Source: a virus. Taken from it: DNA of 32,681 nucleotides. The notes under the pieces are model-generated. The model ran no database searches and had not been told where the DNA came from. It saw only the letters and a list, made by a program, of their open reading frames with translations. A program made the translations under genes and the position numbers. The stretch's first letter is position 1. Every line of letters begins with the position of its first letter. The stretch spans positions 1-32,681 of the IMG/VR virus record IMGVR_UViG_3300032291_001920; one strand, 5' to 3'. Positions 23,874 through 32,558 of this stretch are shown piece after piece.

Positions 23874-25406
23874 ATGGCATCACAAATAATACCAATCAAA
23901 GTACCCACTTATATAGCAGCAGCAGACTATTCTCCTGCTAGGGTATTACCACGTTTATTTTATTATAACGGTTTGATTGATTGTGAAACTTATTATATTG
24001 AAAGTGGTTCACTAACAAAAGCAGGTGTAGCTAAAGCACAAACATCATTTCCATACTTTGATAATTACAATGTAGTAACAGGTAGTTTTCCAACAGTAAA
24101 TTCTAAATCACTTCTTTTTAATAATGAAGGAGCAGCATATGGTGAAGTTCCAACAGATTCTTTATATACTGATTATTGGCAAACATATATAGATTTATTA
24201 TACAATCCAGTTACAAGATTATTTAATTGTGAAGCAATCATACCTTTGGCTGATTATTTCAAAATGGAATTGAATGATATTGTAGAGTGGAGAGGTAACT
24301 ACTATCATCTTCGTGCAATTAATGATTATAACTTAACAAATGGTGAATGTAATTTACAATTGTTAGGTCCAATATTAGCAGATGCATTACAATTAACAAA
24401 TGCTGATTGTAATTTTGATTTTAGTTTTGCAGAAAATTTAACACCTACTACTACTTTAGTACCAACAACTTTAGTACCAACTACTTTAGTACCAACAACT
24501 ACTTTAGTACCAACTACGTTAGTACCTACTACTTTAGTACCAACTACTACTTTAGTACCAACTACTTTAGTACCAACTACAACATTGACTCCAACGGAAG
24601 CACCTACGACTAGTACTACATCACCTCCGCCAACTATAACACCTACAACTTTAGTACCAACTACGTTAGTACCAACTACTACTTTAACACCGACTACATT
24701 AGTTCCAACTACGTTAGAACCAACTACTACTTTAGTACCTACTACTTTAGTACCAACAACTTTAGTACCTACTACTACATTGACTCCAACGGAAGCACCT
24801 ACTACAACATTGACTCCAACGGAAGCACCTACGACTAGTACTACAACTGGTACTCCTACTGTAGCTCCAACTGCTACTCCAACTGCTACTCCAACTGTTA
24901 CTCCTACTGATACACCAACAACCCTAACACCAACTACTTTAGTTCCTACAACAACTGCTACACCTGTAACATTTTATGAAGCAACTAGAACAGGTGGTAC
25001 AACTCGTACTGTATCTTTTACTGATTATAATGGTAATTCTCGTTCTTGGACTTTTAGTGGAATTGATAGTGTAAAATTTGCGGCACTTAAAGGTACTGTA
25101 TCATTTGATAATCCTTTAGGATGTACTCTTACAACTATAACAGAACCATTTACACCTAATTTTAGAAGTTATGGTGTTAACTTTGGTCCGAGTCAACTCC
25201 CTACTTACTATATAACTTATCAGGATGTTGGTGGAAGTATTGTACAATATACTAATTATACTTATCTATCATCAGCGTGTATAGTTAGTGGGAGTGCAGT
25301 AACAACTGGCGCAACTTGGACACTTACTGATACAGGCGATTGTACACCAGCTACAACGACTACTACTTTAGCACCTACGACTAGCACTACAACATTAGCA
25401 CCATAA
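23874..25406 (+). CDS. mucin-like Thr/Pro-rich tail adhesin 1
   Basis: 510 aa. Residues 1-187 are a folded N-terminal domain (IIPIKVPTYIAAADYSPARV, then DIVEWRGNYYHLRAINDYN) that should dock on the tail. Residues about 190-365 are a low-complexity stalk of LVPTT, LTPTEAPTT and TPTATPT units. Residues 366-492 are a separate beta-rich domain (VTFYEATRTGGTTRTVSFTD, TTYYITYQDVGG-like strands) that probably binds a receptor. The protein ends in a second short repeat (TTTTTLAPTTSTTTLAP) with nothing folded after it. Such Thr/Pro stalks are prime substrates for O-glycosylation, and glycosyltransferase genes lie downstream. Confidence 0.65.
   Translation: MASQIIPIKVPTYIAAADYSPARVLPRLFYYNGLIDCETYYIESGSLTKAGVAKAQTSFPYFDNYNVVTGSFPTVNSKSLLFNNEGAAYGEVPTDSLYTDYWQTYIDLLYNPVTRLFNCEAIIPLADYFKMELNDIVEWRGNYYHLRAINDYNLTNGECNLQLLGPILADALQLTNADCNFDFSFAENLTPTTTLVPTTLVPTTLVPTTTLVPTTLVPTTLVPTTTLVPTTLVPTTTLTPTEAPTTSTTSPPPTITPTTLVPTTLVPTTTLTPTTLVPTTLEPTTTLVPTTLVPTTLVPTTTLTPTEAPTTTLTPTEAPTTSTTTGTPTVAPTATPTATPTVTPTDTPTTLTPTTLVPTTTATPVTFYEATRTGGTTRTVSFTDYNGNSRSWTFSGIDSVKFAALKGTVSFDNPLGCTLTTITEPFTPNFRSYGVNFGPSQLPTYYITYQDVGGSIVQYTNYTYLSSACIVSGSAVTTGATWTLTDTGDCTPATTTTTLAPTTSTTTLAP
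24441..24968. repeat. Thr/Pro-coding repeat tract in adhesin 1
   Basis: About 520 bp of degenerate units, mainly ACTTTAGTACCAACTAC variants (15-18 bp periods), later ACTCCAACTGCT types. The amino acids are kept while synonymous bases vary. Antisense open frames over this tract are an effect of the repeat. Confidence 0.8.
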
Positions 25407-25451
25407 TGATGAAAAATAAATTAAACATTGTTAAAAACAATATAGGATAGT

Positions 25452-27224
25452 ATGGCAAATATAAATTATACAATTACATTAACTGTAGAAGGTGGACTAG
25501 CTGGTCCATCATATGCTGTCTACTATTCAAACGATTGTGTAATTTATACTGCATCAGTTTCATCTCCTATTAATTTACCTAATATTGGTTCTACTGCAGT
25601 TGTTACAATACCTGATACTTCTACTTGTATTAAATTAGTTAACTTATCAGCTGGTTGTTCTTTAAATGAAGTTATTAAAACAATTTCAACTACAACTACT
25701 TTAACACCAACTACTTTAGTTCCTACTACTTTAGTTCCTACTACTTTAGTTCCTACTACATTAGTTCCAACTACTTTAGTTCCAACTACAACTTTAGTAC
25801 CTACTACTTTAGTTCCTACTACTTTAGTTCCTACTACTTTAGTTCCTACTACTTTAGTACCAACTACAACTATTACACCAACTGATGTTCCAACAACCAG
25901 CACCACTACTGCTACCCCTACGGTAACACCTACATCAACAACGACTACATTAGCTCCTGGTTATTACAGAGCATTAAGTTGTGATGATGGTGTAACGCAT
26001 ATTTTCTCTACCCTATCAGTTAATCCTCTATTTAATAGTGGAGATAGAATACTTGCTAATAGTTTCCAAAATTATGTAGTAGATGGTTTCCAAACTAATA
26101 ATCCGGGTGGAACACTTTATACATTTACTGCTACTGCTGAATTTGGTTGCCCTGCTACAACGATAACTCCAACAGATACCCCAACTACTTTAGTTCCAAC
26201 TACGACATCTACAACTACTGCTACACCTACGGTTACTCCAACGACTACATTAGCACCTGGTTATTACAGAGCATTAAGTTGTGCTGATGGTGTAACTAAT
26301 ATATTCTCTACATTAAGTGTAAATCCATTGTATAATAGTGGTGATAGAATACTTGCTAATGGTGATTTACCTTATGTGGTTAATGGTTTCCAAACTAATA
26401 ATCCTGGTGGAACTCTTTATACATTTACTGCTACTGCAGAGTTTGGTTGTCCTGCTACAACAGTAACACCTACTGATACACCGACTACATTAGCTCCAAT
26501 GACTACGAGTACTACAACGGCAACACCGACAGTAACTCCAACAGTAACACCTACTGCTACTCCTACTGTAACACCTACTGTTACACCGACTGATACTCCA
26601 ACAACGAGTACCACTACGGCTACACCGACAGTAACACCAACTACGTTGACACCAACTGCAACACCAACAACTACTACGTTGACACCAACAGTAACTCCAA
26701 CAGTAACACCTACAGTAACACCTACAGTAACTCCAACTGATACTCCAACAACGAGTACCACTACGGCAACACCTACGGTTACACCTACGGCAACACCTAC
26801 TGTGACACCTACTGTGACACCAACGGCAACGCCTACTGTAACTCCAACTGTTACTCCAACGGATACACCAACAACGAGTACTACAACGGCAACTCCTACG
26901 GTTACACCGACGGCAACTCCTACGGCAACTCCAACAGTAACTCCTACGGCAACTCCTACGGAAACTCCAACAACTACGGTTGAGCCGTTCTATTACAACA
27001 ATGCATACCGTAATACTTGTAATGGTGGAAGTCCTTGTACTGATGATGGAGTAGAAGTTGTATTACGTTCTACTACACCTTTAAGTAATGGTTCGTGGTA
27101 TAGTGATGGAAGTAAATCATATCAACCTTACGGTTCAACATCAGGCCCATCTTATGGTGTAGATATTGACCCTTACATATACACACAAGCATCGAGTTGT
27201 GAAGATGCTTGTGACAATTATTAA
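25452..27224 (+). CDS. mucin-like Thr/Pro-rich tail adhesin 2 with duplicated domain
   Basis: 590 aa. Residues 1-79 form a small beta domain (NINYTITLTVEGGLAGPSYA ... CIKLVNLSAGCSLNEVI). Then LVPTT repeats (about 80-168), a globular unit starting PGYYRALSC (about 169-236), a short stalk, a second copy of the unit (about 269-336), and a long stalk of VTPTATPT/DTPTTSTTT units (about 337-512). The C-terminal 78 residues (PFYYNNAYRNTCNGGSPCTD ... SCEDACDNY) form a cysteine-bearing tip. Beads-on-a-string design suggests a long flexible receptor-binding or glycan-coated appendage. Follows adhesin 1 by 45 nt. Confidence 0.65.
   Translation: MANINYTITLTVEGGLAGPSYAVYYSNDCVIYTASVSSPINLPNIGSTAVVTIPDTSTCIKLVNLSAGCSLNEVIKTISTTTTLTPTTLVPTTLVPTTLVPTTLVPTTLVPTTTLVPTTLVPTTLVPTTLVPTTLVPTTTITPTDVPTTSTTTATPTVTPTSTTTTLAPGYYRALSCDDGVTHIFSTLSVNPLFNSGDRILANSFQNYVVDGFQTNNPGGTLYTFTATAEFGCPATTITPTDTPTTLVPTTTSTTTATPTVTPTTTLAPGYYRALSCADGVTNIFSTLSVNPLYNSGDRILANGDLPYVVNGFQTNNPGGTLYTFTATAEFGCPATTVTPTDTPTTLAPMTTSTTTATPTVTPTVTPTATPTVTPTVTPTDTPTTSTTTATPTVTPTTLTPTATPTTTTLTPTVTPTVTPTVTPTVTPTDTPTTSTTTATPTVTPTATPTVTPTVTPTATPTVTPTVTPTDTPTTSTTTATPTVTPTATPTATPTVTPTATPTETPTTTVEPFYYNNAYRNTCNGGSPCTDDGVEVVLRSTTPLSNGSWYSDGSKSYQPYGSTSGPSYGVDIDPYIYTQASSCEDACDNY
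25687..26987. repeat. Thr/Pro repeats and 300-bp domain duplication in adhesin 2
   Basis: Thr/Pro tracts lie at about 25687-25955, 26161-26255 and 26461-26985. The two PGYYRALSC units are at 25956-26160 and 26256-26460, offset by exactly 300 bp. They keep nearly all amino acids but differ at many synonymous sites. Confidence 0.8.
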
Positions 27225-27252
27225 ACTATGGCAAACACAATAATAAAAAGTT

Positions 27253-28194
27253 ATGAATAATTTAAGATTTGTATGTGCTCAACCTGCTACGAATTACTAT
27301 ATTTGGCAAGTTGAAACTATGATAAACAATTTTATTGAGATGGGTGTAAACCCTAATCAAATAGATATTGTTTGTAGTATTGGAGAAGATGGGATACCTG
27401 AAGGTTGGTCAAAACTAGCTATAACGTATCCCGCTAGATTTCTTTTCTATAAAGATACTCGCGTAACCAAACATTATGTTTCATCTATCAGACCTAACAT
27501 ACTTAAACAACATTGGTTAAAATTTCCAGAGTTGAAAGATGAGGTAATACTTTATCACGACTGCGATATACTTCTAACAAAACCTCCAAAAGATTGGATT
27601 ACTGAAGAAATGCTTACTGATGATAATTGGTATGGTAGTGATACAAACTCATATATTTCTTATGATTATATCAAACAAAAAGGTGATGATGTTTTAGAGT
27701 TAATGTCTGAAATAGCAGGTATTAGTAAAGAATTACTTAAAGAGAATAATGTTAATTGCATTGGAGCTCAATATCTGATGAAAGGAATTACTAATTGGTA
27801 TTGGGAAAGAGTTGAGTTTGATTGTGAATTACTATTCAAAAACGTTACTGAATTAAATGTTCAGAAAGTTAAAGATGACCCAACACATCATGCTATACAA
27901 ATATGGTGTTCAGATATGTGGTCAGTACTATGGAATGGTTGGAAGATGGGAAAGAAAACAATTTGTCACCCAAACTTTGATTTTAGTTGGGGAACACATA
28001 GTGAAGATGATTGGAATAAGTTTAATATGTTTCATAATGCAGGAGTTCTAAATACTATGGATGATTTATTCTATAAAGGTATGTGGATGAATGAATTACC
28101 TTATGGTAAGGAGTTAAATATTAGAGATAATACGGCATCTAAAAAATACTTTGAATGGGTCACTAAAACAGGAACTACCTCATGCTTAATTTAA
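27253..28194 (+). CDS. putative glycosyltransferase 1 (GT-A, DCD motif)
   Basis: 313 aa. The first 115 residues follow a GT-A plan: N-terminal strand (RFVCAQPATNYYIWQVETMI), a second strand with NQIDIVCSIGE, then SSIRPNILKQHWLKF leading to VILYHDCDILLTKPP. D103-C-D105 is a good DxD for metal and nucleotide sugar. The layout 'helper residues, HWL, then strand plus DxD' recalls HPAT/serine-galactosyltransferase-type enzymes of Hyp- or Ser-rich proteins, but that likeness is from memory and weak. No signal peptide or membrane segment. It lies 28 nt after adhesin 2 and overlaps the next gene, so modification of the Thr/Pro-rich adhesins is a reasonable proposal. Confidence 0.65.
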   Translation: MNNLRFVCAQPATNYYIWQVETMINNFIEMGVNPNQIDIVCSIGEDGIPEGWSKLAITYPARFLFYKDTRVTKHYVSSIRPNILKQHWLKFPELKDEVILYHDCDILLTKPPKDWITEEMLTDDNWYGSDTNSYISYDYIKQKGDDVLELMSEIAGISKELLKENNVNCIGAQYLMKGITNWYWERVEFDCELLFKNVTELNVQKVKDDPTHHAIQIWCSDMWSVLWNGWKMGKKTICHPNFDFSWGTHSEDDWNKFNMFHNAGVLNTMDDLFYKGMWMNELPYGKELNIRDNTASKKYFEWVTKTGTTSCLI

Positions 28195-29177
28195 AACCTA
28201 TATTTTTTTATTGGGATGGATTCATTCATGCTGATAGATTACAAATACTAAAAGATTGCGTTTATTCAACAAGAATATGGAATCCTAAACACGAGATTGT
28301 TTTGGTTTCAAACAGTTTAACGCAAGATTTATTTGATGATAAGTTCAACATACAAGTCCGTAAATGGGATAAATCCTTTTTTAGTGGATTACCAATGGAT
28401 GAAGAAAAGTTAAATAAGTACATTAATTCACATCCTAGAGACTTTAGTGATTTATTTAGATTAGTTTTACTTTATCAATTTGGTGGTAGTTATATTGATA
28501 CTGATGATTTAGGTATTAAGGCAATATCAGATACACCAAACTTAATTTGTAGAAGTTATGACCCACATACATCATTCTATTCTAAAATAGATGCAGATGG
28601 TTGTGTGCCAGGTTGGACAAGAGAATTAAGAGGATGGGATAACATCAATATGTTTCCACGCAATGATTGTTGGCATAACTTTGAACCACATTCACCATTT
28701 ATAAAAGATTTACTTTGGAATGATAATTTCTTATCTAATAAGGATATTGTTTCTATATGTGGAGAATTAAGTTGGCAAGGTTTAACTAATGATACTTGCA
28801 TTAAAAGATTAGAAGGATTTGGAACAGAGTGGAACTTTGGTTTAACTTTACTTTATTTATTTGAAGATTTTGTTAGTGTAAGTTCACAATGGGATAGATG
28901 TGTATTAGGTGGTGAAATGTGTGAACTATGGAAAGAATTACCAAATGTAAACAATTACGAATGGGGATTTTACAAATGTAAACAAGATGATGCACTAACA
29001 TTTTATAGTGTAGTATCTCATTTATATCCTAATCTTTCACATATGTGGCTTCATCATAAAAATGAAAAAGAAGAATGGATGTTGCCTGAATTAGATAAGA
29101 ATGGTTTGTATTCAGTTTCTACTTGGATATACGATGATATAAAACAAAAGATAAAAGAATATGAGCGAGGGATATAA
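28182..29177 (+). CDS. putative glycosyltransferase 2 (DXD sugar-transferase type)
   Basis: 331 aa. Fits the Gly_transf_sug/GT32-like group: start PIFFYWDGFIHADRLQILK, then RDFSDLFRLVLLYQFGGSYI followed by DTDD (D106-T-D108), the classic 'SD..R...L...GG.Y.D.D' signature. A C-terminal region (MWLHHKNEKEEWM, 'H' motif) is typical too. Soluble, with no membrane segment. The gene starts 13 nt inside glycosyltransferase 1 and ends 17 nt inside the next, so the proteins are likely made together. Donor sugar and acceptor cannot be read from sequence. Confidence 0.8.
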   Translation: MLNLKPIFFYWDGFIHADRLQILKDCVYSTRIWNPKHEIVLVSNSLTQDLFDDKFNIQVRKWDKSFFSGLPMDEEKLNKYINSHPRDFSDLFRLVLLYQFGGSYIDTDDLGIKAISDTPNLICRSYDPHTSFYSKIDADGCVPGWTRELRGWDNINMFPRNDCWHNFEPHSPFIKDLLWNDNFLSNKDIVSICGELSWQGLTNDTCIKRLEGFGTEWNFGLTLLYLFEDFVSVSSQWDRCVLGGEMCELWKELPNVNNYEWGFYKCKQDDALTFYSVVSHLYPNLSHMWLHHKNEKEEWMLPELDKNGLYSVSTWIYDDIKQKIKEYERGI

Positions 29178-29787
29178 GTTTTCAGTAATCATACCAACTA
29201 TGTGGTGTAGTGATTTAATCTTTAAATTATTGGATATGCTCAACGATAATGATATGGTTGGGGAGATAATACTAATTGATAACGATAGTTCCAAGAAACC
29301 AAAGCAAATCACTTCTACATCGAAGCTAAGAATCATAGAACAAGAACAAAACATCTATGTTAATCCAAGTTGGAATTTAGGTGTTGAATTAGCCAATTAT
29401 CCAAACATTTGTATATCGAATGATGATTTAGTTTGGAATGTACAAATACTCCCTATTATTTTTGAAAACATACATTTAGGAATTATAGGACAAGCTACAT
29501 CAAATTACTTTGAAGGAGATACTGAAATAAAAATAGAAGCTATTACTGAAAGAAATTGGGGATGGGGATGTTGTTTCTTTTTACATAAAGATAATTGGAT
29601 TCCAATACCTTCAGAACTTAAAGTTGCGTATGGTGATGATTGGTTAATTAGTAAAATAAAACCATATCAGATAAGTGGAACAATAGTAGAAACAGAACCA
29701 CATCCGTGGGGATTATCTCGTACTGCAAGTAAGAATGAGTTTGTAGAAATATCATTTAGAGATGAGGAGGCATTTAAGAAATTATGA
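29161..29787 (+). CDS. putative glycosyltransferase 3 (GT2-like)
   Basis: 208 aa. GT-A/GT2 hallmarks: FSVIIPTMW at the start, EIILIDNDSSKK (D40-N-D42), NIYVNPSWNLGVELA in the usual 'N.G.a.a.N.G' position, and ISNDDL (residues 86-90) as the metal-binding motif. Later GWGWGCCFFLHKDNW and YGDDW fit the acceptor side with its ED/DD-like base. Shorter than most GT2 enzymes but with all core motifs. Soluble. Overlaps genes on both sides (17 nt and 4 nt ATGA). Confidence 0.75.
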   Translation: MSEGYKFSVIIPTMWCSDLIFKLLDMLNDNDMVGEIILIDNDSSKKPKQITSTSKLRIIEQEQNIYVNPSWNLGVELANYPNICISNDDLVWNVQILPIIFENIHLGIIGQATSNYFEGDTEIKIEAITERNWGWGCCFFLHKDNWIPIPSELKVAYGDDWLISKIKPYQISGTIVETEPHPWGLSRTASKNEFVEISFRDEEAFKKL

Positions 29788-30470
29788 TTTCAGTTTTAAC
29801 ATTAACATACCAAAGAAAAGAACTTTTAGAAGAAGCAATATATTCATTTTTAAATCAAAGCAGATTAGAAGATGCTGAAATGGTAATAATAAATGATTCA
29901 TCAGTAGTAGAATACAGAATAGATAATCCAAAGGTAAAGATAATAAATCTAAATAAGAGATTTAGTTCCGTTGGAAAGAAATTAGAATGGGGATTTACTC
30001 AATGCAATGGTGATGTAATATATCGTTTAGATGATGATGATTTACTTACACCGTGGGCATTAGAATTACAAAGAGAATATCATATGGAATCACCTAATAG
30101 TGATATATACCGATGTCAAAAACATTATTTCTTTTCTAATAACGAATATCAGGATTTATCTGACTCTGTAAACAATGGTAATGCATATAGAAGTGAATGG
30201 ATTAAAGGAATTGATATGGTTGATAAATGTATTGGTGAAGATAATTGGTTAACGTTTCATACTAATGCAAATTTACATATTGGTAATACGGGTAGATACT
30301 CTATGATATACAGATGGGGTATGGGATGTTATCATATATCAGGTATGGGAGATAGACCTAATGAAGAAATATACAAAAGAACTGATGAATCTAATAGTGA
30401 ATCAGGTGTAATATATTTACAACCAAACTTCAAAGAAGATTATTGGTCTAAATTACCTCACTTATTTTAA
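29784..30470 (+). CDS. putative glycosyltransferase 4 (GT2)
   Basis: 228 aa. Clear GT2 features: ISVLTLTYQRKELLEEAIYS, then VIINDSS (37-40), FSSVGKKLEWGFTQCNGDVI and the acidic DxD stretch RLDDDDL (D83-D86). A later W/H-rich region (YRWGMGCYHISGMGDRPNEE) is the likely acceptor and catalytic part. Soluble and compact. Starts in an ATGA overlap with glycosyltransferase 3. Last of the four-gene set, followed by a short gap and the small ORF before the tape measure. Confidence 0.8.
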   Translation: MISVLTLTYQRKELLEEAIYSFLNQSRLEDAEMVIINDSSVVEYRIDNPKVKIINLNKRFSSVGKKLEWGFTQCNGDVIYRLDDDDLLTPWALELQREYHMESPNSDIYRCQKHYFFSNNEYQDLSDSVNNGNAYRSEWIKGIDMVDKCIGEDNWLTFHTNANLHIGNTGRYSMIYRWGMGCYHISGMGDRPNEEIYKRTDESNSESGVIYLQPNFKEDYWSKLPHLF

Positions 30471-30486
30471 TAAACTTAAATGTTAA

Positions 30487-30651
30487 ATGTATATGATAAA
30501 GAACACAATTGATTTGCTTTCAATGGGAGAATACTATGGGCAAAGTAAGAGGATAGACATTGCAAAGGGATTGTATGAGATACCATCTACGTGGAAGGAT
30601 GTCTTTAAATTAACTAAACGAATGATTCATGGCCGAAAAAATAACAGTTGA
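30487..30651 (+). CDS. small protein upstream of the tape measure
   Basis: 54 aa from ATG 30487 (an ATG at 30493 is possible). Reads MYMIKNTIDLLSMGEYYGQS, then KRIDIAKGLYEIPSTWKDVF and KLTKRMIHGRKNNS. It overlaps the tape measure start by 23 nt, which suggests coupling. Its EIPSTWKDV recalls EIPTSWKDV at the start of the frameshifted gene (9268), and its position, just before the tape measure, is where tail assembly chaperones usually lie. It may be a chaperone remnant or helper; the likeness is short and may be chance. Confidence 0.5.
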   Translation: MYMIKNTIDLLSMGEYYGQSKRIDIAKGLYEIPSTWKDVFKLTKRMIHGRKNNS

Positions 30652-32527
30652 TTTAGAAGTAAACTCTAATTTAGAACCTACAATTGCTAACTTAAAATTA
30701 TTAAAGAAGCAGTTGAAAGAAACTGCCGCTGGTTCTGCAGAATTTAATAAGATATCTGCATCCATTAGAGATATGGATGATGCCATCAAAGATGCTTCTG
30801 CAACTTCAGATGATTTTGCTGGTATGTTAGAGAATGCTGAAGGTCCTTTGGGAGCATTTGGTAAGGGATTAAGAGGAGCTGAAACGGCATTTTCTAGTTT
30901 CAATGGTGCATTAAAGATGTCCGTAATCGGTATATTAGTTGCAGCAATAGGTGGTTTAGTAGCAGCATTCACTAAAAGTGAGGTTGCAATGAAGAAGCTC
31001 GAACCACTCTTTATTGCAATGGAAAAGATATTGGGTGGTATATTCAGAGCATTTGAGCCTGTATTAGATGCCTTTATTGAGATGGCTACATCAGCATTAC
31101 CATATATCACAAAAGGTATTGGTATGTTCTATTCAGGTCTATACTCTTTATTTACATTAGTAAAGAACGTAGGTGTATCAGTAGGTAAAATATTAAAAGG
31201 TGTATTCACTTTAGATTTTGATGCACTTAAAGAAGGTGCAGCAGGTATCAAAGATGCATTTACAGGTGTTGCTAAAACGTTTGATGATACATACAAACGA
31301 TTTGAAGCAGGTACTAAAGAACAAACTAAAATTGAAAAGACAAATGCTGATGAAAGAGCTAAGAATGCAGCAGATGCAGCAGCTAAAAAGAAAGCAGCAG
31401 AAGAGAAAGCAGCAGCAGAAGCTGAAAGAATAAGACAAGAAAACTTAAAGAAAGCTGAAGCAGCAAATGCCGTTGAATTAGAAGCATTCAAATCTACACT
31501 TACAGAAAGAGAAAGATTAGAATTTGAAGCAGGAATAAAATTAGCTGAACAAAGAAAAGTACTTGCTGATGCAGGTAGAACTGATATGACTGCTATTGAA
31601 GAGCAGTATCGTATTGCACTTGCTGAAATAAAGAAGAAGTATGATGATGAGGAAGCTAAGAAAAAAGAAGAGCAAGATAAGAAAGATGCAGAGAATCTTA
31701 AAAAGAAATTAGAAGTAGAAAGAGGTATTATACTTACCAATCTTCAAGCTAAATTCGAAGATTTAGATAGAGAGAATGCAAGAATTGATGGAGATTTTCA
31801 AGCTGATTTACAAAGATTAGCTGCACAAAGAGATATACTCGCACAACAAGAAGCAACTGAATTACAAAATACAGAACTTAATGAATTTCAGAAAACTGAG
31901 ATTCGTAAGAAGTATGCAGATGCTAGAATAGCTATAACCAATCAAGAGGTTGCAACTGAAAAAGCAGCAGCACAAGCTAAGCATGAAATCAATATGGCTT
32001 ATCTTGGATTGTTTGAACAGTTTGGAAACGTATTAGGACAAGTAGCAGGAAAGAATAAAGCCTTAGCAATTGCAGGTATTGTAATATCACAAGCAGCAGC
32101 AATCGGACAAATTATAGCACAAACCTCAATAGCAAATGCTAAATCAGTAGCTGCATCACCATTAACGTTTGGTATGCCGTGGGTAGCAATTAACACTATA
32201 TCAGCAGGTTTATCAATTGCATCAGTAATAGCAGGAGCAGTTAAATCAATACAAGGAATAAATCAAGCAGCATCGCAAGCCGGTGTTACCGGTGGAGGTG
32301 GTGGAGGTTCTGTTGGTGGAGCACCACCTGCATTACCGAGAGTTGGAGGAATGGCATCACCACAAGTACAAACACAAGGTGGAAACAATCCATCATCACA
32401 GATTGCACAAACGATAGCAATGGCTCAACAAAAGCCAACTAGAGCTTATGTAGTTGGGCAGGATATATCATCACAACAAGCATTAGATAGAAGAACTAAC
32501 GTAGCAGCAACATTTAGTGGTGGGTAA
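30629..32527 (+). CDS. tail tape measure protein
   Basis: 632 aa. Sets tail length and enters the host with DNA. N-terminal KITVDLEVNSNLEPTIANLK and AGSAEFNKISASIRDMDD are typical of Bacteroidota phage tape measures. A hydrophobic segment at about 97-114 (SVIGILVAAIGGLVAAF) and others near 480-540 fit membrane-passing parts. Residues 235-300 and 340-455 are Ala/Lys/Glu-rich coiled coils. A Gly-rich stretch sits near 553-565 (TGGGGGGSVGGA). At about 0.15 nm per residue a tail near 95 nm would be expected, an estimate from the family rule. No lytic transglycosylase or peptidase domain is visible. Next downstream across the junction is the protease. Confidence 0.85.
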   Translation: MAEKITVDLEVNSNLEPTIANLKLLKKQLKETAAGSAEFNKISASIRDMDDAIKDASATSDDFAGMLENAEGPLGAFGKGLRGAETAFSSFNGALKMSVIGILVAAIGGLVAAFTKSEVAMKKLEPLFIAMEKILGGIFRAFEPVLDAFIEMATSALPYITKGIGMFYSGLYSLFTLVKNVGVSVGKILKGVFTLDFDALKEGAAGIKDAFTGVAKTFDDTYKRFEAGTKEQTKIEKTNADERAKNAADAAAKKKAAEEKAAAEAERIRQENLKKAEAANAVELEAFKSTLTERERLEFEAGIKLAEQRKVLADAGRTDMTAIEEQYRIALAEIKKKYDDEEAKKKEEQDKKDAENLKKKLEVERGIILTNLQAKFEDLDRENARIDGDFQADLQRLAAQRDILAQQEATELQNTELNEFQKTEIRKKYADARIAITNQEVATEKAAAQAKHEINMAYLGLFEQFGNVLGQVAGKNKALAIAGIVISQAAAIGQIIAQTSIANAKSVAASPLTFGMPWVAINTISAGLSIASVIAGAVKSIQGINQAASQAGVTGGGGGGSVGGAPPALPRVGGMASPQVQTQGGNNPSSQIAQTIAMAQQKPTRAYVVGQDISSQQALDRRTNVAATFSGG

Positions 32528-32558
32528 GTATTTTTTAATTTTTAAATGTTAAATAGAG

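Noticed and set aside
24441-24968. Repeats that might look like a CRISPR array
   Set aside because: Short in-frame degenerate units without spacers, coding Thr/Pro; no cas genes.
25544-25906. Reverse-strand open frame over adhesin 2 (and another at 26417-26761)
   Set aside because: Val/Gly-rich translation is the antisense image of the Thr/Pro repeat; no gene features of its own.
27253-30470. Glycosyltransferases as DNA-base modification enzymes
   Set aside because: No hydroxymethylase or nucleotide-modifying gene is seen, and the cluster sits with the adhesins in the tail module.
31218-31433. Met/Lys/Gln-rich + strand frame inside the tape measure gene
   Set aside because: Shadow of the Ala/Lys/Glu coiled-coil region in another frame.
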